Positions 16,637-25,338 of a stretch of DNA of 64,000 nucleotides are shown in pieces. This DNA is from Streptomyces sp. TLI_105 (lineage in GTDB: Bacteria > Actinomycetota > Actinomycetes > Streptomycetales > Streptomycetaceae). The translations under genes and the position numbers were made by a program. Each line of letters opens with the position of its first letter. Within the stretch, counting starts at the first letter, position 1. Location: assembly GCF_900105415.1 (NCBI RefSeq), contig NZ_FNSM01000001.1, positions 5,543,501-5,607,500 of the forward strand, in the 5' to 3' direction. Under the pieces are notes generated by a model. That model worked only from the letters and a program-made list of their open reading frames with translations, had not been told where the DNA came from and searched no databases.

Positions 16637-18003
16637 GGGACGACGTTCTGGTTCAGCCGGAACACGTTGTCGGGGTCGTACCGGCGCTTGACCGCACGCA
16701 GCCGGTCGTAGTTCTGGCGGTAGTTCACCCGCACCCGGTCCTGGTCGTCGGTGTCCATGAAGTTCACGTAGCCGCCCTCCTGGGTGTGCGGGCGCAGCGC
16801 CCTGTCGTAGGCGCGGGTCCAGGCGATGTTCCGCTCCGAGTCCGCAGGGTCGGTCCACGTGCCGCCGAAGGAGTGCGAGAAGGCGGCGTCCCGGTAGGCG
16901 AACGCGGTCTCCTCCGGTCCCACCTCGTGGCAGGCGCCGTCGATCGGGAAGATCGCCGTGTCCGACTCCATCGACGGCATCGTCGCGCCGAACTCCATGT
17001 GGGCCGCGATCGCCCCGTCCGACAGCTCGCGGCTGAAATTGCCCTTCCAGTAGTGGTAGAGCCCGGGCGGCAGCTGCTCGTCGAAGAGGGTGTTGACCAG
17101 GGGGTACGGCATCCGGTCCATGAACCGGCCGATGACCGGACCCAGTCCGTCCAAGCGGGCGAGGACCTTCTCGTCCTCCGTCGGCGGGCCGCTGAAGCAG
17201 GTGAACGCGGCGCAGATCGGGCGCCCGTGCCACCGCTCCGGCAGGAACGGCTCCTCCGGGCCCAGCGCCAGGACGAGGATCACGTTCAGTTCGACCGGCG
17301 CGGCGGCGTTCATCTCCCGCCAGGCGCGGGCCACGTCCCCGTCGAGCGGATAGCAGGTGATCCCGCCGAGGATCACGTCGACGGGGTGCAGCCGGTACGC
17401 GAGCGAGGTGACGACACCGAAGTTCCCGCCGCCGCCGCGCAGCGCCCAGAACAGGTCGGGGTGCCGGTCCCGGTCGCAGGAGACGAGCGTGCCCTCGGCG
17501 GTCACCACGTCCGCCGCGATCAGGTTGTCGCAGCTCAGGCCGCAGCGCCGGGCCAGATGCCCCATGCCGCCGCCGAGCGTCAGACCGCCGAGGCCGGTCG
17601 TCGAGACCACTCCGCCGGTGGTGGCGAGCCCGAAGGCGTGGGTCGCGTGGTTGAAGTCGCCCCAGGTGGCGCCGCCCTCGGCCCGCGCCGTACGGGCCTC
17701 CGGGTCGACCCGGACGCCGCGCATCCGGGACAGGTCGACGACCAGACCGTCGTCCACGGTGCCGAAGCCGGCGACCGCGTGGGAGCCGCCGCGCACGGCC
17801 AGCGGGAGCTCGTGCTCCCGGGCGTACAGCACCGCGGCGATCACGTCGCCTGCGTCCACGGCGTGCACGACGACGGCGGGGTGGCGGTCGTGCAGGGCGT
17901 TGTAGACCCGGCGGGAGACGTCGTACGACGGGTCACCGCGGGTCACGACGGTGCCGCGCACGGCACCGCGAAGCGCGTCCAGGGGGTGGGTGGTGGTGGT
18001 CAT
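16633..18003 (-). CDS. BBE-type FAD-linked oxidase
   Basis: A 456-residue oxidoreductase of the berberine-bridge/PCMH FAD family. RGGSHAVAGFG near residue 67 holds the His that covalently binds FAD, GLGGLTLGGGMGHLARRCGL is the FAD-binding loop, and the C-terminal VNYRQNYDRLRAVKRRYDPDN is the BBE motif. The position of the second covalent Cys in bicovalent enzymes is Thr/Ser (VVSTTGLGG), so attachment is probably single. No signal peptide. Substrate unknown; such genes oxidise sugars or secondary metabolites. It ends convergently into the TerB-like gene and is preceded by the repeat-filled spacer 18004-18548. Confidence 0.88.
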   Translation of the reverse strand: MTTTTHPLDALRGAVRGTVVTRGDPSYDVSRRVYNALHDRHPAVVVHAVDAGDVIAAVLYAREHELPLAVRGGSHAVAGFGTVDDGLVVDLSRMRGVRVDPEARTARAEGGATWGDFNHATHAFGLATTGGVVSTTGLGGLTLGGGMGHLARRCGLSCDNLIAADVVTAEGTLVSCDRDRHPDLFWALRGGGGNFGVVTSLAYRLHPVDVILGGITCYPLDGDVARAWREMNAAAPVELNVILVLALGPEEPFLPERWHGRPICAAFTCFSGPPTEDEKVLARLDGLGPVIGRFMDRMPYPLVNTLFDEQLPPGLYHYWKGNFSRELSDGAIAAHMEFGATMPSMESDTAIFPIDGACHEVGPEETAFAYRDAAFSHSFGGTWTDPADSERNIAWTRAYDRALRPHTQEGGYVNFMDTDDQDRVRVNYRQNYDRLRAVKRRYDPDNVFRLNQNVVP

Positions 18004-18199
18004 GCTCCCGGTGTAGCCCGCCGGGGCCGGGGCCCGCATCGCCGGAACCGCCCATGCTGCGGCGCGGGCGGGGTGGGCGATTCGACCCATCCCCGGGGTG
18101 GGCGGTGTCCCCGTCCACCCCGGGTGGGGGCGCGCCGGCGGGGCGGTGCCCCCACCCACCCCGCCGTGTGGGCCGCCCCCGGCGGTGCCCCACTCCCGC
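18004..18199. other. G-run-rich noncoding spacer
   Basis: About 200 bases of repeated GGGTGGG, GGGGCGG and CCCCACCC tracts, with no supportable gene. The runs could form G-quadruplexes on either strand. Promoter of the oxidase gene must lie at its left edge near CTACAC (rc of 18012-18019). Confidence 0.5.
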
Positions 18200-18445
18200 C
18201 CGTGTGGGCAATCGTCCCGCTGGGGCGAGGGGGTCCCCCCTGCTCGAGCGAAGCCGAGAGCTTGGGGGAGGGTGGGCACACGGGACGGCGCCCTGAGCGG
18301 CGCCTCCGCGTTCCGCGCCTGGACCCGCACCACGAGCTAGGCGCACAGAGTGGTGCGGGTGAGGGCGCGGGAGCCTGGGCCCGGCAAGGGCGCCGTTCCG
18401 TTGTGCCCACCCGTTCCGCCCCGGCGGAACGCATGCCCACAACGG
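18200..18445. mobile_element. MITE-like palindrome-ended element, copy A (interrupted)
   Basis: Starts CCGTGTGGGCAATCGTCCCG and ends with the inverted counterpart GGCGGAACGCATGCCCACAACGG. The ends match, with few changes, the ~50-bp terminal inverted repeats of the element at 55235-55439, and part of the interior (GGACGGCGCC...GGCGCCTCCGC) is shared. The left arm is split by the REP-like repeat at 18227-18270. No protein is encoded. Confidence 0.7.
18227..18270 (-). repeat. REP-like repeat, copy 2, nested in element A
   Basis: Reverse complement of the repeat at 12799-12841 with about one base change in the core. It replaces about four bases of the left arm of element A (compare CTGGGCGGGACGGGTGGGC in copy B), so it entered after element A. 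Confidence 0.8.
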
Positions 18446-18540
18446 GGTGGGCGAGGGGTGGGCACCGTCCCGGCGGGCACGCGCCCACAACGGGGGCGCG
18501 AGGGGGGCACCGCCCCAGCGGAACGATTGCCCACAACGGG
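18446..18540. repeat. Two tandem half-copies of the element's right end
   Basis: Segments 18446-18493 and 18494-18540 each run from a GGGGTGGGC- or GGGGGGCACC-type start to GCCCACAACGG, repeating the right terminal repeat of element A with drift. With element A they fill the spacer up to the LuxR-type gene. Confidence 0.65.
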
Positions 18541-18548
18541 GCGGCCCG

Positions 18549-20255
18549 TCAGACCAGGTCGTGGGCGTACGCGTACGCCGTGGCTGCCGTGCGGGAACCC
18601 ACGCCCAGCTTCGCGAAGATGTTGTTCAGGTGGCGGCCCACCGTGTGCTCGCTGATCACCAGCGCCCGCGCGATCTCCTTGTTCGTCCCGCCCGAGGCGA
18701 CGAGCCGCAGCACCTCCGCCTCCCGCGCCGTCAGCCCGCCCGGCAGTCGCCTTCGCGCCCCGCCGGTCAGCAGGGCCGCCGCCCGCCGGGCGTCCGGCCC
18801 GGCCCCGAGCCGCTCGAACACCGCCCGTGCCGCGCCCAGCTCCAGGCGGGCCGCCTCCTCGTCGCCCACGGTCCGGTCGGCCGCCGCGAGCAGCATCCGT
18901 ACCTGCGCCGCCTCGTACGGCACGCGCAGCTCCAGCCAGCCGGCGAGCGCCCGGCGCAGCAGCCGCAGCGCGGGCTCCGGCCGGGCCTCCGCCAGGGCCA
19001 CCGCGCCCCGCGCCGTGTCGGCCATCGCCCGGAGCAGCGGTACGTCCCCGGCCAGCACCTCCAGCTCCGCCGCCGCGCCCGCCGCCCCGGGCACGTCACG
19101 CACGGCGAGGGCCACCTCGGTGCGGGCGGCGAGCAGCCGGGCCCGGCCGAGGAGGTCGTGGCGGGGGTCGCTCTGGCAGGCCAGCGCCAGGTCGACGCCG
19201 ACCACGGCGGCCTCGGCCCGGCCCTGGGCGAGGCGCAGCAGCGCGAGGCCCGGCTGCGGGATCCGGCCCAGTTCGTGGGCGTGGGCGTACGAGACGGCGG
19301 CCTCCTCCAGACGGCCCTGGCGCCGCTGGACGTCCCCGGCGGCGTAGTACGCGGCGGCCGCCGACTCCAGGCAGTCCACCGGCACCTCCCGGCACGCCTG
19401 CCGGGCCTCCGCCTCGGCGAGCGCCCATGCCCCGAGGAGGTCGAGCACCGCGACCCGGTGCGCCCGGCACACACCCCGGAAGGGGTTCTCGCCGGAGGGC
19501 GTGACACCGAGCGGCGGCGTCTCCTCGTCGCGGCGGCCCGTCCACGGCGGGGCGCACCACTCCATCGCGGCGTTCGTCCATTCCACGGCGCGGGCGAAGT
19601 CCGCGGACTCCATGCACTGGGTGATGGCCAGGCAGTACAGGAAGCCCGTGAACATGCCGCTCAGTTCGCCCGCCGTCACCGCGCACATCGCCTCGTCGAG
19701 GTGGGTCAGCGCCTCGGCGCGGCGGCCCTGGGCCAGGAGGGCGGCGGCGGTGGCCTGGCGGGCGAGGGCCAGCAGGTCGGGGCTCTGGGCGCGCAGGGCG
19801 AGGCGGGTCATGCGGCCGGTCGCCGCGAGGGCCGCCGCGTGGTCGCCGCGCGCGGTGGCCTCCTCGGCGTCCGTCCAGGCGAGGAAGCAGTGCTCGGGGC
19901 CGGGCGGCAGGCCCTCCAGGTGGTGCCGGGCGCGGTGCAGCCAGCCGGCCGCGGCCGCGGGACGCCCGAGGCCGGCGTACTCGTAGTGGAGCCACCAGGC
20001 GGCGAGGCCGGCGCCCCGGTGGTCATGGGCCGCGACGTACGCGGCGTGCGTCCGCAGCCGGGCGGCGACGGACTCGTCGACGTGCCCGGACCACCAGGCC
20101 GCGTCGGAGAGGACGTCGAGGTCCTCGGCGGTCAGGGCGCGCGTGGGGTGCCGGTCGGCCTCGCGCAGCAGTACGTACGCCTCGGCCCAGGACTCCCGGG
20201 CCGCCGCGGTCCGCGCCCGCTCGACGGCGGGGGCCTGCTCGACGGGGACGGCCAT
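18549..20255 (-). CDS. LuxR-family regulator with TPR-like sensor region
   Basis: A 568-residue transcription factor. The last 65 residues form a LuxR/GerE helix-turn-helix ([21 protein letters not shown], then [20 protein letters not shown]). The remaining 500 residues are Ala/Leu/Arg-rich helical hairpins typical of TPR arrays. There is no N-terminal Walker A, so it is not a complete LAL regulator. A protein ligand or partner is likely but unknown. The 3' end abuts the repeat spacer by 8 bases. A GAAGGGAAG site precedes ATG 20255. Confidence 0.88.
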   Translation of the reverse strand: MAVPVEQAPAVERARTAAARESWAEAYVLLREADRHPTRALTAEDLDVLSDAAWWSGHVDESVAARLRTHAAYVAAHDHRGAGLAAWWLHYEYAGLGRPAAAAGWLHRARHHLEGLPPGPEHCFLAWTDAEEATARGDHAAALAATGRMTRLALRAQSPDLLALARQATAAALLAQGRRAEALTHLDEAMCAVTAGELSGMFTGFLYCLAITQCMESADFARAVEWTNAAMEWCAPPWTGRRDEETPPLGVTPSGENPFRGVCRAHRVAVLDLLGAWALAEAEARQACREVPVDCLESAAAAYYAAGDVQRRQGRLEEAAVSYAHAHELGRIPQPGLALLRLAQGRAEAAVVGVDLALACQSDPRHDLLGRARLLAARTEVALAVRDVPGAAGAAAELEVLAGDVPLLRAMADTARGAVALAEARPEPALRLLRRALAGWLELRVPYEAAQVRMLLAAADRTVGDEEAARLELGAARAVFERLGAGPDARRAAALLTGGARRRLPGGLTAREAEVLRLVASGGTNKEIARALVISEHTVGRHLNNIFAKLGVGSRTAATAYAYAHDLV

Positions 20256-20340
20256 CGCCGCTCACTTCCCTTCCGGGTCCTTCCAGGATAGGAGCGCGTA
20301 CGACCCCGGGCCCGTCGGCCGGGGCCTCGGGGAGAAACGG

Positions 20341-20377
20341 CCGGGCCCCCACCGGTCACGTGCCGGTGGGGGCCCGG
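20341..20377 (-). terminator. Terminator of the ferredoxin-NADP reductase gene
   Basis: A perfect 15-bp stem (20341-20355 with 20363-20377) and 7-nt loop, 20 bases after the stop of the reductase gene on the minus strand. Confidence 0.75.
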
Positions 20378-20396
20378 GAGACGGGGGGCGGGTCCG

Positions 20397-21770
20397 TCAG
20401 CCGAGGTCGACGCCGGACGCGCGGAGCATGTCCTCGCGCTCGACGATCTTCACGCGCTCGCGGCCCTGCGCCTCGCCGAGGGCCTTCTCGGCGGCGTCCA
20501 GGGCGTACCAGCCCTCCCAGGTGGTGTACGTGACGCCCTTGCCCTCCAGGAAGGACACGACCGCGTCCTCCTCCGGGGCGTCCGGGGCGAGCAGGCGTCC
20601 GTTCGCGAAGTCGTCCAGGAGGTTCGCGACGGTCTCGTTGGCGTCGCCCTTGGTGTGGCCGATGAGGCCGACGGGGCCGCGCCGGATCCAGCCGGTGCAG
20701 TAGGTGGAGGCCATGTGCGCGCCGGTCTCCTCGATGACGCGGCCGCCCTCGTCCGGGACGGTGCCGGAGACGGCGTCCCAGGGGAGCTTGGGCAGCTCGT
20801 CGGAGAGGTAGCCGACGGCGCGGTACACGGCCTGGACGTCCCAGTCCGTGGTCTGGCCGGTGCCCTTGACGTTGCCGGTGCCGTCGAGCTCGGTGCGCTC
20901 GGTGCGCAGGCCGACGACCTGGCCGTCCTCGCCGAGGATCTCGACGGGGGACTCGAAGAAGTGCAGGAAGAGCTTGTGCGGACGGTCGCCGACGTCGCGG
21001 ATCGCCCAGTTCTCCAGGGTCTTGGCGACCATGTCGGTCTGCTTGTTCTTGCGGCGCTCGGCGATCGAGCCCTCGTCGTAGTCGATGTCCTCGGGGTTGA
21101 CGATGACCTCGATGTTCGGCGAGTGGTCGAGCTCGCGCAGCTCCATGGGGCTGAACTTCGCCTGCGCCGGGCCGCGGCGGCCGAAGACGTGGATCTCGAC
21201 GGCCTTGTTGGCCTTGAGGCCGTCGTAGACGTTCGCCGGGATCTCGGTCGGGAGGAGCTCGTCGGCCGTCTTGGCGAGGATGCGGGCGATGTCGAGCGCC
21301 ACGTTGCCGACGCCGAGGACGGCGACCTTCTCGGCCTGCAGGGGCCAGGTGCGCGGCACGTCCGGGTGGCCGTCGTACCAGGAGGCGAAGTCGGCGGCGC
21401 CGTACGAGCCGTCCAGCTCGACGCCCGGGACGCGGAGCTCGCGGTCGGCCATGGCGCCGGTCGAGAAGATCACCGCGTCGTAGAAGGCGCGCAGGTCGTC
21501 GAGGTGGACGTCGGTGCCGTAGTCGACGTTGCCGAAGAGGCGGACCTGCGGCTTGTCGAGGACCTGGTGGAGGGCGGTGATGATGCCCTTGATGCGGGGG
21601 TGGTCGGGGGCGACGCCGTAGCGGATCAGGCCGAAGGGGGCGGGCATCCGCTCGAAGAGGTCGATCGACACGCCCGGCTCGGCGGCGGCCTCGGACTTCA
21701 GCAGCGCATCGGCGGCGTAGATTCCGGCGGGGCCGGCGCCGACGATCGCGACCCGGAGGGGGCGGGGCAT
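20397..21770 (-). CDS. Ferredoxin/flavodoxin-NADP+ reductase (FprA/adrenodoxin reductase type)
   Basis: A 457-residue FAD enzyme that moves electrons between NADPH and ferredoxin, for example to cytochromes P450. N-terminal FAD site VAIVGAGPAGIYAADAL (7-23), then the adrenodoxin-reductase-type MPAPFGLIRYGVAPDH, a NADP site VAVLGVGNVALDIARIL near 150, and the FGRRGPAQAKFSPMELREL block. Length matches FprA. ATG 21770 is preceded by GAAGGGAAA. The upstream region carries a possible iron box (21817-21830) and a palindrome (21874-21892), consistent with iron or redox control. Confidence 0.93.
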   Translation of the reverse strand: MPRPLRVAIVGAGPAGIYAADALLKSEAAAEPGVSIDLFERMPAPFGLIRYGVAPDHPRIKGIITALHQVLDKPQVRLFGNVDYGTDVHLDDLRAFYDAVIFSTGAMADRELRVPGVELDGSYGAADFASWYDGHPDVPRTWPLQAEKVAVLGVGNVALDIARILAKTADELLPTEIPANVYDGLKANKAVEIHVFGRRGPAQAKFSPMELRELDHSPNIEVIVNPEDIDYDEGSIAERRKNKQTDMVAKTLENWAIRDVGDRPHKLFLHFFESPVEILGEDGQVVGLRTERTELDGTGNVKGTGQTTDWDVQAVYRAVGYLSDELPKLPWDAVSGTVPDEGGRVIEETGAHMASTYCTGWIRRGPVGLIGHTKGDANETVANLLDDFANGRLLAPDAPEEDAVVSFLEGKGVTYTTWEGWYALDAAEKALGEAQGRERVKIVEREDMLRASGVDLG

Positions 21771-21816
21771 GACGGGTTTCCCTTCGCAAGCGACGTGGCG
21801 GCGAGGCCGCCGACAC

Positions 21817-21830
21817 TTAGGCCACCCTAA
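21817..21830. promoter_or_regulatory. Candidate DmdR/IdeR iron box
   Basis: TTAGGCCACCCTAA matches 12 of 14 bases of the right part of the actinobacterial iron-box core TTAGGCTCACCTAA. The outer left repeat is missing, so binding could be weak. It lies 47 bases upstream of the reductase start. Confidence 0.4.
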
Positions 21831-21873
21831 ATAACCCTGTGCGTGAGGTGGTACCCGCCCCCGGTCTATGGCC

Positions 21874-21892
21874 TCATAAGGTGAACTTATGA
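21874..21892. promoter_or_regulatory. 7-5-7 palindrome TCATAAG-N5-CTTATGA
   Basis: A perfect inverted repeat in an AT-richer island, about 105 bases upstream of the reductase start and 16 bases past the end of the 21908 gene. A further CATAAG half-site follows (21896-21902). Regulator unknown. Confidence 0.5.
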
Positions 21893-21907
21893 CTTCCATA
21901 AGGAGGG

Positions 21908-22741
21908 CTAGGCGGTTCCGGAGATCGCCTCGGGGTCGACGAACGCGGCGACGGTCAGTGTGGCCAGGGCGGCGAAGCCGACCAGCGCGAAGAGCGTGAA
22001 GAACAGTCCGAGCGCGAGCTCCCCGCGCCGGAAGAGGGCGGTCCTGGGCAGGACGACGTTCCCCGGGTCTACGGGGTCGTAGCTGACCTTGACGGCGATG
22101 CCGCCCGCCCAGGTGAACACGTGGCGGATCAGCCCCGCCGGGTCCGTGTAGAGGTACATTCCCGGCCTGTCCGGGACCTCGGCGGCGAAGGTCGTGATGC
22201 CGTGCCGGATCAGGCGCCACTCGCGGTACCAGTTGGCCAGCGCGTTCGCGCCGATGGCGAGGGCCCCCGTCAGGACGAGGCCTCCGGGTACGAGGGCGAC
22301 CATGGCGACCGGTTCCCCGGCGACGGCGACGAGCACGCACGCGACGACGAGCAGACCGAGAGCGCCGGCCGACAGCCCCATGATGCGGCGCAGCTTTCTC
22401 GTCCGTCTGCTCATGGGGAGCGTGCGCGTCTCGACGAGCACGGTCCCGTCGGCCGTGGTGTCCCGGCCCGCCACGCCGGGCAGGGCGGCGTTCACGGTCT
22501 CGGCGAACATGGCGGCCCCCGCCTCGCTCGCTCCGGCGATCCGGTGCACGTACCGCGTGGTGCCCGACGGGGCCGTCAGCTCGACGGTGACCGACCGCCC
22601 CTCGGCCCGGATCCGCTCGATCGCCGCCAGCGGGACGCGGGCCTCCTCGTGCGGGGTGCTCAGCAGCACGGCGTCGCCGTCGAGCCGGAGGGAGGTCTTC
22701 TTGGCGCCCTGGACGACGGGTGTGGAGGGGGTGATCGACAT
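21908..22741 (-). CDS. Membrane protein of unknown function
   Basis: A 277-residue protein that I cannot assign. Residues 1-105 look like a PH-like beta domain (VLLSTPHEEARVPLAAIERI, then SVTVELTAPSG). Then come two membrane helices (about 120-165) separated by a glycine-rich turn, a soluble segment containing FAAEVPDRPGMYLYTDPAG, and a last hydrophobic stretch (about 240-270). ATG 22741 is preceded at 7 nt by TACGAT, consistent with a leaderless transcript. The gene stands alone between the reductase and a divergent serine hydrolase. Confidence 0.7.
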   Translation of the reverse strand: MSITPSTPVVQGAKKTSLRLDGDAVLLSTPHEEARVPLAAIERIRAEGRSVTVELTAPSGTTRYVHRIAGASEAGAAMFAETVNAALPGVAGRDTTADGTVLVETRTLPMSRRTRKLRRIMGLSAGALGLLVVACVLVAVAGEPVAMVALVPGGLVLTGALAIGANALANWYREWRLIRHGITTFAAEVPDRPGMYLYTDPAGLIRHVFTWAGGIAVKVSYDPVDPGNVVLPRTALFRRGELALGLFFTLFALVGFAALATLTVAAFVDPEAISGTA

Positions 22742-22926
22742 GGCGGTGATCGTAGGGGCCGATCACCCGGCGCAGAAGCCCACCGGCAGGCCGCGGGGCC
22801 CCGACACCGGCCGTGCCCCCGACCCCGAACCGGTGCGGAGGAGGTCACACCCCAGGGGACGCCTCGGGGTGGTTCCAGGGCCATCCCGGATAGGCCGTCA
22901 CCAGCGCGGCCGAAAGACTGGTGGGC

Positions 22927-24024
22927 ATGACGAAGTCGCTTTCCCGAAGCCCCCGTTGGATTGCCCTGGCCGCCGTGTGCGCCGCTCTGGTGACGGTCAC
23001 GGCAGCCCTTCCCGCCGGTGCGGCGGCCCGGCAGCATCCGGCCCCGGCCGCCCTCGGCGTCCCGGAGCGGATCGACCCGGCCGTGCTCCGAGCCTCCCTC
23101 GGCACTCCCGGCGACGGACTGTTCGCGGGAGCCATGGCCCGCGTCGGGGGACGCGACGGACGGTGGACGGGAACGATGGGCGCGGTCTCCGCGGACCCGG
23201 ACGCCTCCTTCCGGATCGGCAGCGTCACCAAGCTGTTCACCTCCACCGTCGTGCTCCAGCTCGTGGCCGAGGGCAGACTCTCCCTCGACACCCCGGTCCA
23301 GCGGCTCCTGCCCGGCACGCTCCCGGCCCACTGGCAGCCCATCACCGTGGCCCAGCTGATCAGCCACACCAGCGGCCTGCCGCGCGCCGCCTGCTGGGAC
23401 CCGCACGCCGTGTACACCCCGGCCGACCTGGTGAGAACGGTCACCGAGTGCCCCGAGGCCGGTGAGCCGATCACCGGACCCGACATCCCGCAGGTCTACA
23501 ACGGCGTCAACTACTTCCTCCTCGGCATGGTGGTCGAGAAGGTCACCCACCACTCGTACGCCCATGAGGTGAGCCGCCGCATCGTCCGCCCGCTGGGCCT
23601 GCGCCACACCTACGTCCCCGCGTGGGGAGAGACGGCGCTTCGCGCGCCCGCGCTGGCACCGCAGCTTCCGCCCACCGACCCGTGGCCCTGGGCCGAGGGC
23701 GGAATGGTCTCCGACGCCCCCGACCTGGAGCGGTTCCTGGGACAGCTGCTGCGCGGCCGCCTCCTGCCGCCGGCCCAGCAGAAACTGCTGTTCGAGCTCC
23801 CTCGGCACGCCGAGCGCGGCTTCACCCGTGGCGGCGTGCAGTACGCGAAGCTCCCGGACGGTACCGAGGTGTACGGCAAGAGCGGGAGCTACGGCGGCTA
23901 CACCAACGGCGTCTTCGCCACCCGAGACCTCCGCCGGAGCCTCGTCTACTCGCTCGTGCCGCTCACCACCGACGACAGGGAGATCGCGAAGCGCTACCTG
24001 AGCATCGCGGACGCCGCGTTCTGA
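22927..24024 (+). CDS. Secreted serine hydrolase (beta-lactamase class C/DD-peptidase fold)
   Basis: A 365-residue exported hydrolase. A Sec signal peptide ends near AGAAA at about residue 35. The SxxK nucleophile motif is SVTK near residue 97. The second motif, normally YxN (YSN), reads YNG in VYNGVNYFLLG, and the third is KSG in GKSGSYGGY. Such enzymes act outside the membrane on peptidoglycan peptides or beta-lactams/esters; the YNG change makes the activity uncertain. ATG 22927 was chosen; GTG 22921 is two codons earlier. Its end is close to the decayed cassette at 24055. Confidence 0.85.
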   Translation: MTKSLSRSPRWIALAAVCAALVTVTAALPAGAAARQHPAPAALGVPERIDPAVLRASLGTPGDGLFAGAMARVGGRDGRWTGTMGAVSADPDASFRIGSVTKLFTSTVVLQLVAEGRLSLDTPVQRLLPGTLPAHWQPITVAQLISHTSGLPRAACWDPHAVYTPADLVRTVTECPEAGEPITGPDIPQVYNGVNYFLLGMVVEKVTHHSYAHEVSRRIVRPLGLRHTYVPAWGETALRAPALAPQLPPTDPWPWAEGGMVSDAPDLERFLGQLLRGRLLPPAQQKLLFELPRHAERGFTRGGVQYAKLPDGTEVYGKSGSYGGYTNGVFATRDLRRSLVYSLVPLTTDDREIAKRYLSIADAAF

Positions 24025-24054
24025 GGCACGGGGCGGCGGTGGTCGGTTCGTGAT

Positions 24055-24233
24055 GCCGGCGACGAGGGCGGCCCGGGCGGTGGCCGGCACGATCAGGACG
24101 GGACCGTCGACGACTTGCTGTCCCGGACCGGGACGACGCCGGGGATGTCGTCGAGGACCTCGACGCGGTTGCCGCCGCCGTCACTGTAGGAGCTCTTGCG
24201 CCGACGGGCGTTGCTCAGGTCGTACGCGTGCGT
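24055..24233 (-). pseudogene. DUF397 gene, frameshifted and start-less
   Basis: The minus strand encodes AYDLSNARRRKSSYSDGGGN, VEVLDDIPGVVPVRDSK and, in another frame, DGPVLIVPATARAALVAGI, which together are a near-complete DUF397 domain. The shift is near 24109-24114 (DSKSST in place of DSK-x-DG). The expected ATG before HAYDLS is ACG at 24231-24233. DUF397 proteins accompany XRE/DUF5753 regulators in Streptomyces as small partners. Confidence 0.8.
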
Positions 24234-24640
24234 CGTCCGTGGTCCTCCGCCACCGACTCGATCAGGGGCAGGGACGCCTCCGGCGACAGGGCGGCTGCGT
24301 CCCTGAGGATCGCGGAGCGGTCCAAGCGGCCCTTTGGCAGTGACTTCGATTCCATGTCCTCCAGCTCGGCGGCGGCCTGGAAATAGGACGCGTACGGCGA
24401 CTTGTCGATGAGCTTGCGTCGCGTACGTTCGAAAATACCGCCGGTTTGCAGGACTTCGTCGATTCACCGCGCCACATCCAGCTGCGGCTTTCGAATTCCC
24501 TGCTCGAACAGACCGATGTGCACCCCGGATACGAACACCCGTCTGCCCAGTTCGCCCTGCGAGAGCCCCGCAGCCTCCCGGCGTTCCTTCGGGAGCTCGC
24601 CGAAGAACTCCCACGCGTCCTGCCGCCTGCCTCTGACCAT
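24215..24640 (-). pseudogene. XRE/DUF5753 regulator, internal stop and deletion
   Basis: From ATG 24640 the frame reads a helix-turn-helix (FFGELPKERREAAGLSQGEL, FVSGVHIGLFEQGIRKP), then an in-frame TGA at 24464-24466 after 58 codons. The same frame resumes with IDEVLQTGGIFERTRRKL and ends with a DUF5753-like C-terminus (ALSPEASLPLIESVAEDH). The total of 141 codons is half the family's usual length, so about 130 codons of the ligand domain are deleted. It overlapped the DUF397 gene by a few bases, as intact pairs do. Confidence 0.8.
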
Positions 24641-24772
24641 GGACTAACTTCCCCACCGCACGCCGCAGTTGTACGGCCTGCGCATCTGCCGATTCTACGG
24701 ATCTGCCCCCGCCCTGGAGAGGCGAAGCGGGAAATGGATTCAGAAAGGCATACGTTGGTGAAGGAAGACATC

Positions 24773-24993
24773 ATGAAGGCGACCACGGGGGCACTCGGAA
24801 CCGCACAGGAGGCAGTGGCGGAATTGCGCGAGGCCCTCGCGAGGGCGGGAATCACGCTTCCCTCGCTCGGGCTCGACGTCGTCACGCTCGCGGCGGAGCC
24901 CCGCGGCCGCTCGTGGAATTGGGATGCTGCACGGTGGAAACGGCCCGGCTCCTCGCCGCCGCCGTACTGCCGAGGGAGGAGGGTCGCTCATGA
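24773..24993 (+). pseudogene. Small partner protein of XRE/DUF397 cassettes, frameshifted
   Basis: MKATTGALGTAQEAVAELRE continues to AEPRG and then shifts frame near 24906: one missing base in the GGCCG run. The other frame continues PLVELGCCTVETARLLAAAV to LPREEGRS and a TGA that overlaps the next start (ATGA). This is the small protein commonly encoded divergently from XRE/DUF397 pairs. An AAGGAAG site precedes ATG 24773. Confidence 0.75.
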
Positions 24994-25205
24994 CGCTGCC
25001 CATCGGGTCGTACGTCGTCGAGATCCGCACCGGACGGGTCGGGAGGCTCATGGGGCGCGAGGGCCCTTATGTCCAGATCCGTCCGCTGGGCGGCGGCCGG
25101 GAGTGGGACGTGGAGCCGGAGGGGGTGCGGGAGGCCACCTCGGCGGAGCGGCTGAGCGCGGCCACGGCGCACGTCAACGCCCGGAGCCGGGGCGAGGTGC
25201 CGTGA
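24990..25205 (+). CDS. Small conserved hypothetical protein
   Basis: A 71-residue protein (MTLPIGSYVVEIRTGRVGRL...) with a beta-rich start resembling a small SH3-like barrel (GRVGRLMGREGPYVQIRPLGG). It overlaps the preceding frameshifted gene by ATGA and has a strong GGGAGGAGGG site at 24974-24983, so it is an originally coupled member of the XRE/DUF397 cassette and the only one still intact. Function unknown; it may be an accessory of the regulator. Confidence 0.7.
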   Translation: MTLPIGSYVVEIRTGRVGRLMGREGPYVQIRPLGGGREWDVEPEGVREATSAERLSAATAHVNARSRGEVP

Positions 25206-25338
25206 GTCCGCTCGGGTGAAGCACGGTTTGCGCGGCGTGTTGGTCCATCCGCCGCGCCCGCGCTGCACGCGTCTCGCCGCACCGGTTACGTGGTTGCCGC
25301 GAACCAGTTCGCGTTCGTCGACCACGAAAGGAGACGAG

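Noticed and set aside
18004..18540. Several small frames on both strands of the repeat spacer
   Set aside because: Their length comes from GC-rich repeats; translations are Pro/Arg/Gly-rich and change with each repeat copy.
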